A stretch of 52,827 bases of DNA. Source: an uncultured Acetatifactor sp. Lineage in GTDB: Bacteria; Bacillota; Clostridia; Lachnospirales; Lachnospiraceae. The stretch covers positions 1 through 52,827 of the forward strand of contig CAJUGL010000021.1 in NCBI GenBank assembly GCA_910586515.1. Reading direction: 5' to 3'. The position numbers and the translations under genes were made by a program. The notes under the pieces were generated by a model. It saw nothing but the letters and a program-made list of their open reading frames with translations. It had not been told where the DNA came from and made no database searches. Positions 33,115 to 41,062 of the stretch are shown in pieces (positions within the stretch are counted from its first letter, which is position 1; each line of letters starts with the position of its first letter).

Positions 33115-33136
33115 CAAATAAACACCTTATGTCATT

Positions 33137-33200
33137 ATGAGGAAATCCTCATAGAAACAAAGGTATCGTCATGCCCACTATGCGGGAGAATGCCCGATAC
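33137..33200 (-). promoter_or_regulatory. Two further leader hairpins upstream of the attenuator
   Basis: ATGAGGA-TT-TCCTCAT (33137-33152) is a perfect 7-bp stem. GTATCG and CGATAC (33163-33168, 33195-33200) close a larger stem with repeated GGGCAT/ATGCCC pieces inside. They offer competing structures between the leader ORF and the terminator. Confidence 0.6.
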
Positions 33201-33242
33201 AGCCTGTCCGACTGCCGATATGAACTGAAAATAAAAATGAAA

Positions 33243-33275
33243 TCAGCGCATTCTTCCACATCTGAAAACTAACAT
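33243..33275 (-). CDS. Candidate 10-aa leader peptide of the ABC operon
   Basis: An ATG at 33275 opens MLVFRCGRMR and then TGA. GAGAGAGG lies 8 nt upstream, an ideal distance, and only about 10 nt after the predicted transcript start. The beginning MLVF recalls, from memory, the leader peptide of ermB-type genes. It precedes hairpins and a terminator, the classical layout of translation-coupled attenuation for antibiotic-responsive genes. Translation is inferred, not shown. Confidence 0.55.
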   Translation of the reverse strand: MLVFRCGRMR

Positions 33276-33305
33276 GACACATACCTCTCTCTACAAGTTT
33301 TGTCC

Positions 33306-33334
33306 AGTATAGCATATCCTCCGCCCCAGGTCAA
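33306..33334 (-). promoter_or_regulatory. Sigma-A promoter of the ABC operon leader
   Basis: TTGACC (33329-33334), 17-bp spacer, TATACT (33306-33311) on the minus strand; transcript start predicted near 33299, leader about 315 nt. It stands back to back with the second blaI promoter. Confidence 0.8.
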
Positions 33335-33345
33335 GAAAATTAAAA

Positions 33346-33413
33346 ACTATCGCAATAGTATTGACAACGCTATACTATCGTGATAGTATAAAAACACAAA
33401 CTATTCCGATAGT
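33346..33413. promoter_or_regulatory. Three operator palindromes at the second blaI promoter
   Basis: ACTATCGCAATAGT (33346-33359), TATACTATCGTGATAGTATA (33371-33390) and ACTATTCCGATAGT (33400-33413) share the arms ACTAT(C/T) and (G/A)ATAGT. Centres are 28 and 26 bp apart. The middle one covers the -10 hexamer. They are probable binding sites of the BlaI-like repressor at 33485 and differ in core from the boxes at 23606 and 24890. Confidence 0.8.
33361..33389 (+). promoter_or_regulatory. Sigma-A promoter of the second blaI/blaR1-like pair
   Basis: TTGACA (33361-33366), 17-bp spacer, TAGTAT (33384-33389) on the plus strand, embedded in the operator cluster. Confidence 0.8.
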
Positions 33414-33484
33414 ATAAAACCCAAGTCAAAAAAGCTGCCATAAGCGGCGAACCGTAATACTGCCAAAAGCGTAAAGGAGCACAC

Positions 33485-33844
33485 ATGGAAATAAAATTAT
33501 TTGACTCTGAATTAAAGGTAATGTCCGTACTCTGGAAGGAGGGCGACTCCACCGCAAAACATATCTCGGATGTTCTGAACCGGGAAATCGGCTGGAATGT
33601 GAACACCACCTACACGGTCATTAAAAAGTGCATCAAAAAGGGCGCTGTCCAGCGCCTTGAACCCAATTTCCTGTGCCGCGCGCTGATTACCAAATCCCAG
33701 GTACAGGATGCGGAGACAACTGAACTGATCGACAAAGTGTACGACGGCTCAGCGGACCTTCTGTTCGCCTCCCTGTTAAACAGAAAGAATCTGTCGGAGG
33801 AACAGATCGCGCGGCTGAAGAAAATCGTGGAAGAAGGCAGGTGA
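33485..33844 (+). CDS. BlaI/MecI family transcriptional repressor (second copy)
   Basis: 119 aa. Winged helix in residues about 3-72 (LFDSELKVMSVLWKEGDSTAKHISDVLNREIGWNVNTTYTVIKKCIKKGAVQRLEPNFLCRALI), then the helical dimerisation and cleavage region (LIDKVYDGSADLLFASLLNRKNLSEEQIARLKKIVEEG). AAAGGAG precedes the ATG. It ends 4 bp before the M56 peptidase gene, so the two form the standard repressor-sensor pair. The operator triplet upstream suggests autorepression. Its target set may include the divergent ABC exporter leader, whose promoter lies within 60 bp; this is inference. Confidence 0.92.
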   Translation: MEIKLFDSELKVMSVLWKEGDSTAKHISDVLNREIGWNVNTTYTVIKKCIKKGAVQRLEPNFLCRALITKSQVQDAETTELIDKVYDGSADLLFASLLNRKNLSEEQIARLKKIVEEGR

Positions 33845-33848
33845 GAAC

Positions 33849-35489
33849 ATGAGTCTGACTGAGATGAGTATTTACGGCAGTGTATTGATATTGGTCATCC
33901 TGGCCGTGAGGGTGCTCTGGCTGGATAAGCTGCCCAAACGAACGTTTCCTGTATTGTGGGACATTGCGCTGCTACGGCTTCTGGTTCCCTTTTCCGTCTC
34001 CTCCGCCTGCAGCGTGTATTCCTTCCTTGAGGCAGGACAGCGGCAGATATCCGGAGACAGCGCCGCAGCGGAGGGCGGAATGACGGCTGCAGACGCCTCT
34101 CCCGTGTGGAACGGCCAGGGATATCCGCTCCGGGAGTTTTTGGATGAACCCGGGCTCCCCCTGCCCGGGGAAAGCCTGGAACGGCTGCTGCCCATGATCT
34201 GGGGCCTGGGCTGCTTTTTATGCGCAGCCTTCTTTGTCATCACCTATATGCGCAGCCTGCGGCGCTTCCGGGAAGCTCTGCCTGTGGATGACCTGCAGAT
34301 CAGACAGTGGCAGCAGCGCCATGGAACCCGACGCCCCATTTCCGTCAGGCAGACTGACCGCATCGCCGCGCCGCTGACCTACGGGGTCCTCCGTCCGGTG
34401 ATCCTGCTTCCCCGCAAAGTTCTGTGGAAGGACAGCGCGGATCTGGACTATGTTCTGCAGCATGAATATGTGCACATCTGCCGCCGGGATGCGGTTCGAA
34501 AGATTCTGACTGCGGCGGCCCTGTGTATTCACTGGTTTAACCCCTTTGTCTGGATCATGGCCGGAATGCTGAACCGCGATATTGAGCTGGCCTGCGACGA
34601 AGATGTACTGCGGCGCTTCGGCAGCCAGGCCAGGGTAGGATACGCCATGGCCCTGATCAGAATGGAAGAAAAGAAACGCAGCCTTCTGCCGGTTTTTAAC
34701 GGATTCAGCAAAAATGCCATAGAAGAGAGAATCAATTTGATTATGAAATACCGGAAAGTGCGGTATATGGCAGTGGCGGCAGCCTTTGTCCTGGTACTGG
34801 CAGTAACCCTGGGCTTTGCCACATCCGCCGAAACAGATCCGGCGCCCGTATCCGCAGACAGAGGAATTTCTGATCAGGCAGATATAATTGGCCGGAATAA
34901 CGAAGATCGTGAATCAGGCGCTTCCCTTCCGGAAGAAACGGAACAGCATATTCCGGCTGACGCCCATCCTGAAAGTGAAACGCCAAGCGGAACATATTCT
35001 CTCCTGGAAATCCGGACAGATGAAATATACAGCCAATCGGACGCTCCCTCAGATGCCTATGCAATCTCCTACATGTCCGAGGGCATGCCCCAGGAAGAAC
35101 CTGCGGATTTATACAGGGGAAGCGGTTATATCATTCTGATTCCAAAGGAAGAGTGGCGGATGTACGCCCCGGACGCCTGGATCTGGGAATACAATGAAAT
35201 GGTACAGTTCTGGGTGACAGATTACGGCCGGACTGCCCGGGAACAGATAACGGAGACGCTTGCGGCAGACGGCTATATCCAGACAGGGGACGATGCCATC
35301 CTGCAGAAGGAAAGCGACGGCCGCCTCTACGTTGTCCGTCTGGTGCAGGACGGGGACAGAATCATGAGCCTGACCTATACCCATCCGTCAGACCCGGAGT
35401 ATATTGAAGGATTGGGAACCCATCTGAATGCCATCGCCATCAACTTCTGCCTTCTTCCCACCCGGGACAGCCAAGATGCGGAAGGATGA
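33849..35489 (+). CDS. BlaR1-like M56 family membrane metallopeptidase sensor
   Basis: 546 aa. Helices lie at about residues 5-24, 35-60 and 113-134, with the zinc motif HEYVH at 205-209 followed by a helix (KILTAAALCIHWFNPFVWIMAG) and ELACDE, as in BlaR1/MecR1 peptidases. A last helix (about 299-318) leads to an outer C-terminal region of about 220 residues. That region is not a penicillin-binding domain: no STxK or KTG motif is seen, so the signal is probably not a beta-lactam. On activation the peptidase would lead to inactivation of the neighbouring BlaI-like repressor. Start ATG 4 bp after blaI. Confidence 0.88.
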   Translation: MSLTEMSIYGSVLILVILAVRVLWLDKLPKRTFPVLWDIALLRLLVPFSVSSACSVYSFLEAGQRQISGDSAAAEGGMTAADASPVWNGQGYPLREFLDEPGLPLPGESLERLLPMIWGLGCFLCAAFFVITYMRSLRRFREALPVDDLQIRQWQQRHGTRRPISVRQTDRIAAPLTYGVLRPVILLPRKVLWKDSADLDYVLQHEYVHICRRDAVRKILTAAALCIHWFNPFVWIMAGMLNRDIELACDEDVLRRFGSQARVGYAMALIRMEEKKRSLLPVFNGFSKNAIEERINLIMKYRKVRYMAVAAAFVLVLAVTLGFATSAETDPAPVSADRGISDQADIIGRNNEDRESGASLPEETEQHIPADAHPESETPSGTYSLLEIRTDEIYSQSDAPSDAYAISYMSEGMPQEEPADLYRGSGYIILIPKEEWRMYAPDAWIWEYNEMVQFWVTDYGRTAREQITETLAADGYIQTGDDAILQKESDGRLYVVRLVQDGDRIMSLTYTHPSDPEYIEGLGTHLNAIAINFCLLPTRDSQDAEG

Positions 35490-35516
35490 CTGGAAAAGTA
35501 AAAAAGTCCCACAGCG

Positions 35517-36083
35517 CTACCGAATCCTGCGCCGTACCTTATCGTTGAGTTTTTGATATATGTGCGCAGTCATCCACTGCTCCCTGGGCATCCGCACAGC
35601 ATCTTCAAAAGACCACCATTTTACAGCCTGGTTTTCCGCCCGGTTCACGGCCAGCGGCTCTGTATCGTCAGCTTCTGCCAGATAGGTAACATTCATATGC
35701 AGATGACTGGAGACATAGGCGCCCCTCTTCACATGACCGTCAACCGTCAGGATCTCCAGGCTGAAAATTTCAGGAGTCACCAGAACCGCTTTCCCCACCC
35801 CGGTCTCCTCCTTCAGCTCCCGCAGGGCCACGGAACGCAGATCTTCCACGCCGTCCGCATGGCCCCCGATCCAGGACCAGGAATCATAGATATTATGGTA
35901 CACCATCAATGTCCTGGTGTATTCCCGGTTGACTGTCCATATGGATGCGGTAAAATGCGCAATCCTGTTGGCCCGGTCCAGATAATCCGGATTATCCGCC
36001 ATAAAGCGGAGCATCAGCTTCCTGTCGGCCCTCTCCTGCTCATTTTCCGGTTGATAGTTCAGGATTTCCTGTTGTAAATTCAT
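35517..36083 (-). CDS. Nudix hydrolase
   Basis: 188 aa. The Nudix box is complete: GGHADGVEDLRSVALRELKEE followed by TGV (G-x5-E-x7-REUxEExGU), at about residues 73-96. N-terminal helices (QQEILNYQPENEQERADRKLMLRFM) and the general fold resemble NUDIX enzymes annotated as ADP-ribose or isopentenyl-diphosphate isomerase-like, but the substrate cannot be deduced. AAAGGAGAAA precedes the ATG. It is convergent with the BlaR1-like gene, 27 bp between stops. Confidence 0.88.
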   Translation of the reverse strand: MNLQQEILNYQPENEQERADRKLMLRFMADNPDYLDRANRIAHFTASIWTVNREYTRTLMVYHNIYDSWSWIGGHADGVEDLRSVALRELKEETGVGKAVLVTPEIFSLEILTVDGHVKRGAYVSSHLHMNVTYLAEADDTEPLAVNRAENQAVKWWSFEDAVRMPREQWMTAHIYQKLNDKVRRRIR

Positions 36084-36119
36084 GGATTTTTCTCCTTTTG
36101 TTCTCCTGACCGGTCTGCC

Positions 36120-36995
36120 CTATCCCTGCTTCCGGATCCGTTCCATCAGATACCGCCCGGTCCGCTCCATCAGCCTGCAGGCATCCGGCACCAGCCGGGG
36201 CGGGAATCCCTCATAAAAACTGTCCGCCTCAAAAGTAAAATCGCCCTCATAGCCGATCTCCGCCAAGGCCCCGGTAATGGCCTCCCAGTTCAGATTTTTC
36301 GTAAAAGGCATGGTGTGGCAGTCCCGCACATAGTCCACGTCGTGGACATGGAGAGCCTGCAGTCTGTCTTTTCCCATGGCACGGATAAAGTCCTCCGGCT
36401 CCACACCCACCAGAGCGCAGTGCCCGATATCCAGACATCCCACGATCCAGGGCGAGTTCAGAGCATCCAGAAGGCCGCAGAATTCTTCCGGCTGAGAGCA
36501 GACGCTGTCCACAATATACCTGCGCTTATTGTCATACTGCCACATGTTCTCCGCGCACACCCGGATGCCGTATTCCTCACAATAGGGAATCAGGCTGCGG
36601 TAAAATACCAGATTTTCCTCCCAGAGACGCTGCTTTTCCCTGGCGTAAGTCCTGTGCTGCACGGGATGTACGACGATATTGCGCACTCCCATCAACGCAG
36701 CCGCGTGCATGGAGCGCAGGATACGCTCTCTGGCCACAGAGTCCTCCGGCTCTTTTCCGTATGAGGAAGGGAAAGGCGCATGGGCCTGGCCGAAACCGAT
36801 GCCGTACTCCTCCCCCAGTTCCTTCAGATGCAGCGCATGCTCTCTCCAGGCATCCGTACACCAGATTCCCTTCCCTGCGGCCATCTCAAAAAAGCCCCAG
36901 TCTATGGCGTCAAATCCTGCCTCCGCCAGAATGCGGACGCTTTCCTCATCGCCGAAAATCTCGGCTGTTTTTTCCGTTGTGGTAATCAAACGCAT
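36120..36995 (-). CDS. Sugar phosphate isomerase/epimerase (xylose isomerase-like TIM barrel)
   Basis: 291 aa. AP-endonuclease-2 family barrel: early GFDAIDWGFFEM, a metal-binding His/Glu pattern in GFGQAHAPF, NIVVHPVQH, VCAENMW, VGCLDIGHCALVG, LHVHDVD and FTFEADSFY, which supply the usual His, Glu and Asp ligands. No signal peptide. AGGAGAAG precedes the ATG. It lies downstream of a metallophosphoesterase gene on the same strand and upstream of the Nudix gene. Exact substrate unknown; sugar-acid or inositol metabolism is typical of the family. Confidence 0.85.
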   Translation of the reverse strand: MRLITTTEKTAEIFGDEESVRILAEAGFDAIDWGFFEMAAGKGIWCTDAWREHALHLKELGEEYGIGFGQAHAPFPSSYGKEPEDSVARERILRSMHAAALMGVRNIVVHPVQHRTYAREKQRLWEENLVFYRSLIPYCEEYGIRVCAENMWQYDNKRRYIVDSVCSQPEEFCGLLDALNSPWIVGCLDIGHCALVGVEPEDFIRAMGKDRLQALHVHDVDYVRDCHTMPFTKNLNWEAITGALAEIGYEGDFTFEADSFYEGFPPRLVPDACRLMERTGRYLMERIRKQG

Positions 36996-37075
36996 CTTAT
37001 CTTCTCCTAATCCGTTTTCGCTTTACACTCTATTCTTTATTTTATTTTCCCGGTCCTGATAAACAGTCCGCGAAG

Positions 37076-37696
37076 TCAGCGGATATGATCCTGAGGATTC
37101 TCATCCTCAAACTCAAACACACAGCGCTCATAGGCATTGATAATGTGCGTATCCATGTATTTGTCATACCGTTTATGCTGTCTTCCGTAAGACATATGTA
37201 CATGCCCGTGAAGAAAATACTTGGGACGATATTTCTCCATCAGGGTTCGGAATACCTTAAAGCCCTGATGGGGCAGGTCCCGGCCGTCATTGAGCTGGTA
37301 AGCCGGGGAATGGGCCACCAGAATATCAAAGCCCCTCTTACGGAACAGCTTAAACCTGAGCTTCTTGATCCGCTTGGTCATTTCCTCCTCCGTATACTGA
37401 TACGGCCCCGGCCTATAGCGCATGGAGCCTCCCAGCCCCAGAATCCGGATTCCCTGGTATACATAAATCTGATCTTCGATGCAGATACAGCCCTCCGGCG
37501 GAATCTGCTCGTATTTTTTGTCATGATTTCCATGCACATACAAAACCGGCGCCGAGGCAAATGTGACCAGAAAAGAAAGGTACCGTGGATCCAGATCCCC
37601 GCAGGAAATAATCAAGTCTATTCCTTCCAACATACTTCTCTCGAAAAAATCCCACAGATATTTTGACTCCTCGTCCGCGATTACCATTATCTTCAT
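37076..37696 (-). CDS. Calcineurin-like metallophosphoesterase
   Basis: 206 aa. Motifs GDLD (about residue 33), GNHDK (about 57), HSPA (about 131) and HGHVH (about 163) form the dinuclear metal site of YfcE/calcineurin-like phosphoesterases. The first motif reads IADEES where DxH is usual, so one metal ligand is changed. Cytosolic, with a GGGAAG site before the ATG. Neighbours give no firm clue to the substrate. Confidence 0.85.
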   Translation of the reverse strand: MKIMVIADEESKYLWDFFERSMLEGIDLIISCGDLDPRYLSFLVTFASAPVLYVHGNHDKKYEQIPPEGCICIEDQIYVYQGIRILGLGGSMRYRPGPYQYTEEEMTKRIKKLRFKLFRKRGFDILVAHSPAYQLNDGRDLPHQGFKVFRTLMEKYRPKYFLHGHVHMSYGRQHKRYDKYMDTHIINAYERCVFEFEDENPQDHIR

Positions 37697-37803
37697 AAAA
37701 AAGCCTTTCTTCCCAACGCCGGCTCTGCGTTATCCGCAACCCCGCAGCCGCCGGTTGTCCTATTCGTACCGCACGATTTCTTCCGGACAGATTCCGGAAC
37801 GAA

Positions 37804-39711
37804 TTATCCTTTCACACCCTGCTGCTTGATGACAGGTTCCGCCTTTTCCGTCAATTCTTCCTTTGTGGGAATGGAGCCGACCACGTTTTCTGCCAGCCAG
37901 TCCATAGTCATGATTTCCTCCGGAAGCATACTGCGCTCCGGATCCTCCTGAACCACTCCCTCCTGGGAATACAGTACTCCGGAAAACGGATTGAATCTCT
38001 CCGAACTGATGGTCGCTTTCAGCAGTTCCACCAACCGCCGGGTTCCGATAGGCAGCTGCCTGGAACATGCCACGTCAATCACCCCTGCCGACATTCCCCA
38101 CCAATAATTGATGGCCTTGGTGGAAGGCGCGTCGTCGTCATTCTTCCAGTTCCCGTCCAGAATGGCCCGCAGAAGCTGCTCGTAAAATTTCCCCCAATGA
38201 TACAGCGGCATGGCAAGATTTCTGGGATGATCTCCGTCCATGTGGTAAATACCGAAAAACCGGGAAGCCTCCTCCGGAATCACCATATCCCGCCCGGAGA
38301 TACAGGAAGAACCCGTCTCCTTTATTTTTTCATCCAGGTCAATCTCCTTCCTGGTGGACCACTCCAGATAAACTTTTGCCCTGGGATTGATCATCTTTGC
38401 CCCCAGCGCAAATGCGTTTATATTGGCAATGGACCCGAAAATAGGATAATCCGCAATATACATGAGCTTATTGTTCTCTGCCATTGCCCCGGCAATAGCG
38501 CCCATCAAAAACTTCGCCTCGTGCATCCGGGAATAATATGTACGAATATATCGATGAGAAGTATTCAATGAACAGTTTAAAATCCGCACTTCCGGATTGG
38601 CGATGGCTGCCTTCACACTGGCCTGCACAAAAGGCGGCGTAGTAGTAAAAATCAGCTTACAGCCGGACTCTATGGCCTTTTGAATCAAAACGTCCACATT
38701 CTCCTCCGTACCGTTCTCATAACTCATGGTGACCAGCTCGTCCGAGAAAATCTGCTCCACATACAGTCTGCCCAGCTCATGCGCATAGGTCCATGCGGAA
38801 GTCCCCGGCGTCTTCTCATAGATAAACGCCGCCTTCAGCTTGTGAGAACTTAAGGGAAGCAGCATGCTCAGCAGCGGCTTGGATTTCTTCTCATTGCTGG
38901 GCTTCATCTTCAGCTCGATATCCTCTTCTTCCTGCAGAAGTTCGAACTCTTCCCAGCTCTTTCCCACCAGATCCCGAAGTTCATTGGTAGTCTTCTCGTC
39001 CACCTCGTCGTATCCGTGAAGAGCGATGAATGCCAGAAAAGCGTCTCCCGTAGTGATTTTCAGCTTTCCGCCCCCCTTGGCTTCATACTCATTGGTAAAT
39101 CTTGTATAAAGAGCGCTGAACTTCAGCAGCTCATCCTCTGTCCACACTTCCCCCGGCGCTTTTCCCACAGTCTCCTGAAGCTTTGCAAAGCTCCCCTCCT
39201 GAGTAAACCAGATATAGTTGATGGGCGCCGCCTGATAAAAATCCATAAATTCATAATAAATTTTGTTTTCTTTCTCTTCCGTGCGTTTGGGCACAATACG
39301 GGTTACATTGCCCGGAATGGACACAGCCTCGAAGAATTTCATGACGCTGACCCTCTTGTTCCCCTCCTCCACATAGAATTTATTCATATACTCATACACC
39401 TTGACAGGGTCCCGGATACCTTCGTCCTTCTGGCTCTCGCTCAAGTTAATCCATTTGGAAGCAAATTCCGTATCCTCCCGCAGAATAGGCATAAAATTTC
39501 CCGCAAAGGAGCTGCTCCTGCCCACGGTCTTGGTTCCCATAATCTGCGCTATGGGTACCTGCACCAACCCGAGAGAAACCTCATGATAGGATCCCTTCTC
39601 CGGCATAAAATCATCCAGAACCTGCAGAGTCGGCTTCTCTCCCCGCAGCATCCTGGCCTGGTAATCTTTCTTTCCTGCTTTATACGCTTTCAAATAGTCG
39701 TCTTTTGCCAT
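37804..39711 (-). CDS. Cytosolic BMP/PnrA-like ligand-binding protein with ParB-like N-terminal domain
   Basis: 635 aa. No signal peptide or lipobox: the ATG at 39711 (GGAGGA upstream) opens MAKDDYLKAYKAGKKDYQ. Residues about 90-200 contain RDPVKVYEYMNKFYVEEGNKR and SVMKFF, which resembles the ParB/sulfiredoxin-type nucleotide fold. From about residue 290 a BMP-family (PnrA nucleoside-binding) domain follows: KLKAAFIYEKTPGTSAWTYAHELGR, VLIQKAIESGCKLIFTTTPPFVQ, HEAKFLMGAIAGAM, KLMYIADYPIFGSIANINAFALGA. BMP proteins are usually exported lipoproteins, so a cytosolic version is unusual. Longer in-frame starts to 39894 look untranslated. Role unknown; a nucleoside sensor is one idea. Confidence 0.78.
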   Translation of the reverse strand: MAKDDYLKAYKAGKKDYQARMLRGEKPTLQVLDDFMPEKGSYHEVSLGLVQVPIAQIMGTKTVGRSSSFAGNFMPILREDTEFASKWINLSESQKDEGIRDPVKVYEYMNKFYVEEGNKRVSVMKFFEAVSIPGNVTRIVPKRTEEKENKIYYEFMDFYQAAPINYIWFTQEGSFAKLQETVGKAPGEVWTEDELLKFSALYTRFTNEYEAKGGGKLKITTGDAFLAFIALHGYDEVDEKTTNELRDLVGKSWEEFELLQEEEDIELKMKPSNEKKSKPLLSMLLPLSSHKLKAAFIYEKTPGTSAWTYAHELGRLYVEQIFSDELVTMSYENGTEENVDVLIQKAIESGCKLIFTTTPPFVQASVKAAIANPEVRILNCSLNTSHRYIRTYYSRMHEAKFLMGAIAGAMAENNKLMYIADYPIFGSIANINAFALGAKMINPRAKVYLEWSTRKEIDLDEKIKETGSSCISGRDMVIPEEASRFFGIYHMDGDHPRNLAMPLYHWGKFYEQLLRAILDGNWKNDDDAPSTKAINYWWGMSAGVIDVACSRQLPIGTRRLVELLKATISSERFNPFSGVLYSQEGVVQEDPERSMLPEEIMTMDWLAENVVGSIPTKEELTEKAEPVIKQQGVKG

Positions 39712-39849
39712 AACGCACATCCTCCATCCCATTCTTCCTGGTATCATTATATGAAATGCTGACCGGAATTGCAAGAAGAAATGAAAATCTATGTAACAGT
39801 CCAGACAGAGCACTGAACTGTACGAGAATGCACACAAAACGCGAAAAGA

Positions 39850-39883
39850 GGCAGCTTCAAAAGGAAATCCTCCTGAAGCTGCC
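39850..39883 (-). terminator. Terminator of glgC-glgD
   Basis: GGCAGCTTCA and TGAAGCTGCC form a 10-bp stem with a 14-nt loop; on the minus strand CTCTTTTCG follows. It lies 37 bp after the glgD stop. Confidence 0.65.
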
Positions 39884-39919
39884 CTGAACCACATTCAAAT
39901 TATTGGATCAAATTCACCC

Positions 39920-41062
39920 TTATACCACCTGGAACTTGTCGATATATACAGGGAATGTGCCGGTTCCCTTCATCTCCTTGCCGGCGGTAATGGTCACATT
40001 CTTATCCATGATCAGATACTCCACATTTGCCCCGGCTTCCACCACCGTATCCTGCATCAGGATGCAGTTCTTGACTTTGGCTCCTTTGGCAACCTTGACA
40101 CCACGGAACAGGATGCTGTCTTCCACTTCCCCTTCAATAACACAGCCGTCGGCAACCATCACATTGCTCACCTTTGCGCCCTCAATGTACCTTGTGGGGT
40201 TATCGTCACGAATCTTGGTGTAAATCTGGGGACCATTGAACAGCGCATCCAGATTGTAATCATCCAGAAGCTTCATGTTCTCGTCGAAATAGCTCTTCAT
40301 GTCGCAGATGCGGGCCACATACCCATCATACTTGTAAGCCTGCACATTCAGCTTGTTCAGCCTGGGCAGCAGCACATCCCGCTCAAAATACTCCTGTCCG
40401 CGGACGGATGCCGTATTGATCAGATCGATCAGCAGTTCCCGCTCCACCACAAACATATTCATGGAGAAATTCTGCACGCCGCTGTCCTTGGCATTGACAT
40501 AAATCTTCGTGATTCTGTCATTCTCAATGTCAAAGGTATAGTAATACCCCAGATCATTGGCCTGCATTTTCAGAAAACTCTCCGGCAGCACCTGCTGATT
40601 ATAAGCAACGGTCACGTCTGCGCCGCTCTCCACATGGCGGCGGATCATATCCTTGAAGTCAAAATTGACCACAATATTTGTATCCGTGATCACCACGTAT
40701 TTCTCCCGCTCATCCCGCAGGAAATCCAGAATATTCGCCAATGCTCCCACCCGGCCCACATACGGCTTCGCGCTCTTCTCCATGAAGGGAGGGAAGATAT
40801 GCAGACCGCCGTTCTTGCGAACCAGATCCCACTCACGGCCGGAATCCAGATGATCCATGAGAGAGTGATAATTATTGTTCACCATAACGGAAATATTGTC
40901 AATGCCGCAATGGGTCATACTGGACAGAATAAAGTCAATGAGACGATAACGGCTGGCAAAAGGAATGGATGCCATCAAACGCACATTCACCAGATCCGGA
41001 ACCAATGCATCATAACTGTTTGGGAAAATAATACCCAGTGCACTTGTATTTGAATTTACCAT
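39920..41062 (-). CDS. glgD: Glucose-1-phosphate adenylyltransferase regulatory subunit GlgD
   Basis: 380 aa. Nucleotidyltransferase-like domain followed by a left-handed beta-helix (repeats such as VADGCVIEGEVEDSILFRGVKVAKGAKVKNCILMQDTVVEAGANVEYLIM). The N-terminal catalytic loop GGxGxRL and its lysine are missing: the region reads ALGIIFPNSYDALVPDLVNVR. This matches GlgD, the non-catalytic partner that modulates GlgC in Firmicutes. The ATG at 41062 overlaps the glgC stop by 7 bp, so translation is coupled. It acts in the cytosol in glycogen synthesis. Confidence 0.93.
   Translation of the reverse strand: MVNSNTSALGIIFPNSYDALVPDLVNVRLMASIPFASRYRLIDFILSSMTHCGIDNISVMVNNNYHSLMDHLDSGREWDLVRKNGGLHIFPPFMEKSAKPYVGRVGALANILDFLRDEREKYVVITDTNIVVNFDFKDMIRRHVESGADVTVAYNQQVLPESFLKMQANDLGYYYTFDIENDRITKIYVNAKDSGVQNFSMNMFVVERELLIDLINTASVRGQEYFERDVLLPRLNKLNVQAYKYDGYVARICDMKSYFDENMKLLDDYNLDALFNGPQIYTKIRDDNPTRYIEGAKVSNVMVADGCVIEGEVEDSILFRGVKVAKGAKVKNCILMQDTVVEAGANVEYLIMDKNVTITAGKEMKGTGTFPVYIDKFQVV

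Noticed and set aside
33034..33228. Plus-strand small frame with CxxC inside the exporter leader
   Set aside because: It lies antisense to the leader hairpins and terminator and has no ribosome binding site.
33849..35489. Beta-lactam sensor BlaR1 in the strict sense
   Set aside because: The peptidase part fits, but the outer domain has no penicillin-binding motifs, so a beta-lactam signal is not supported.
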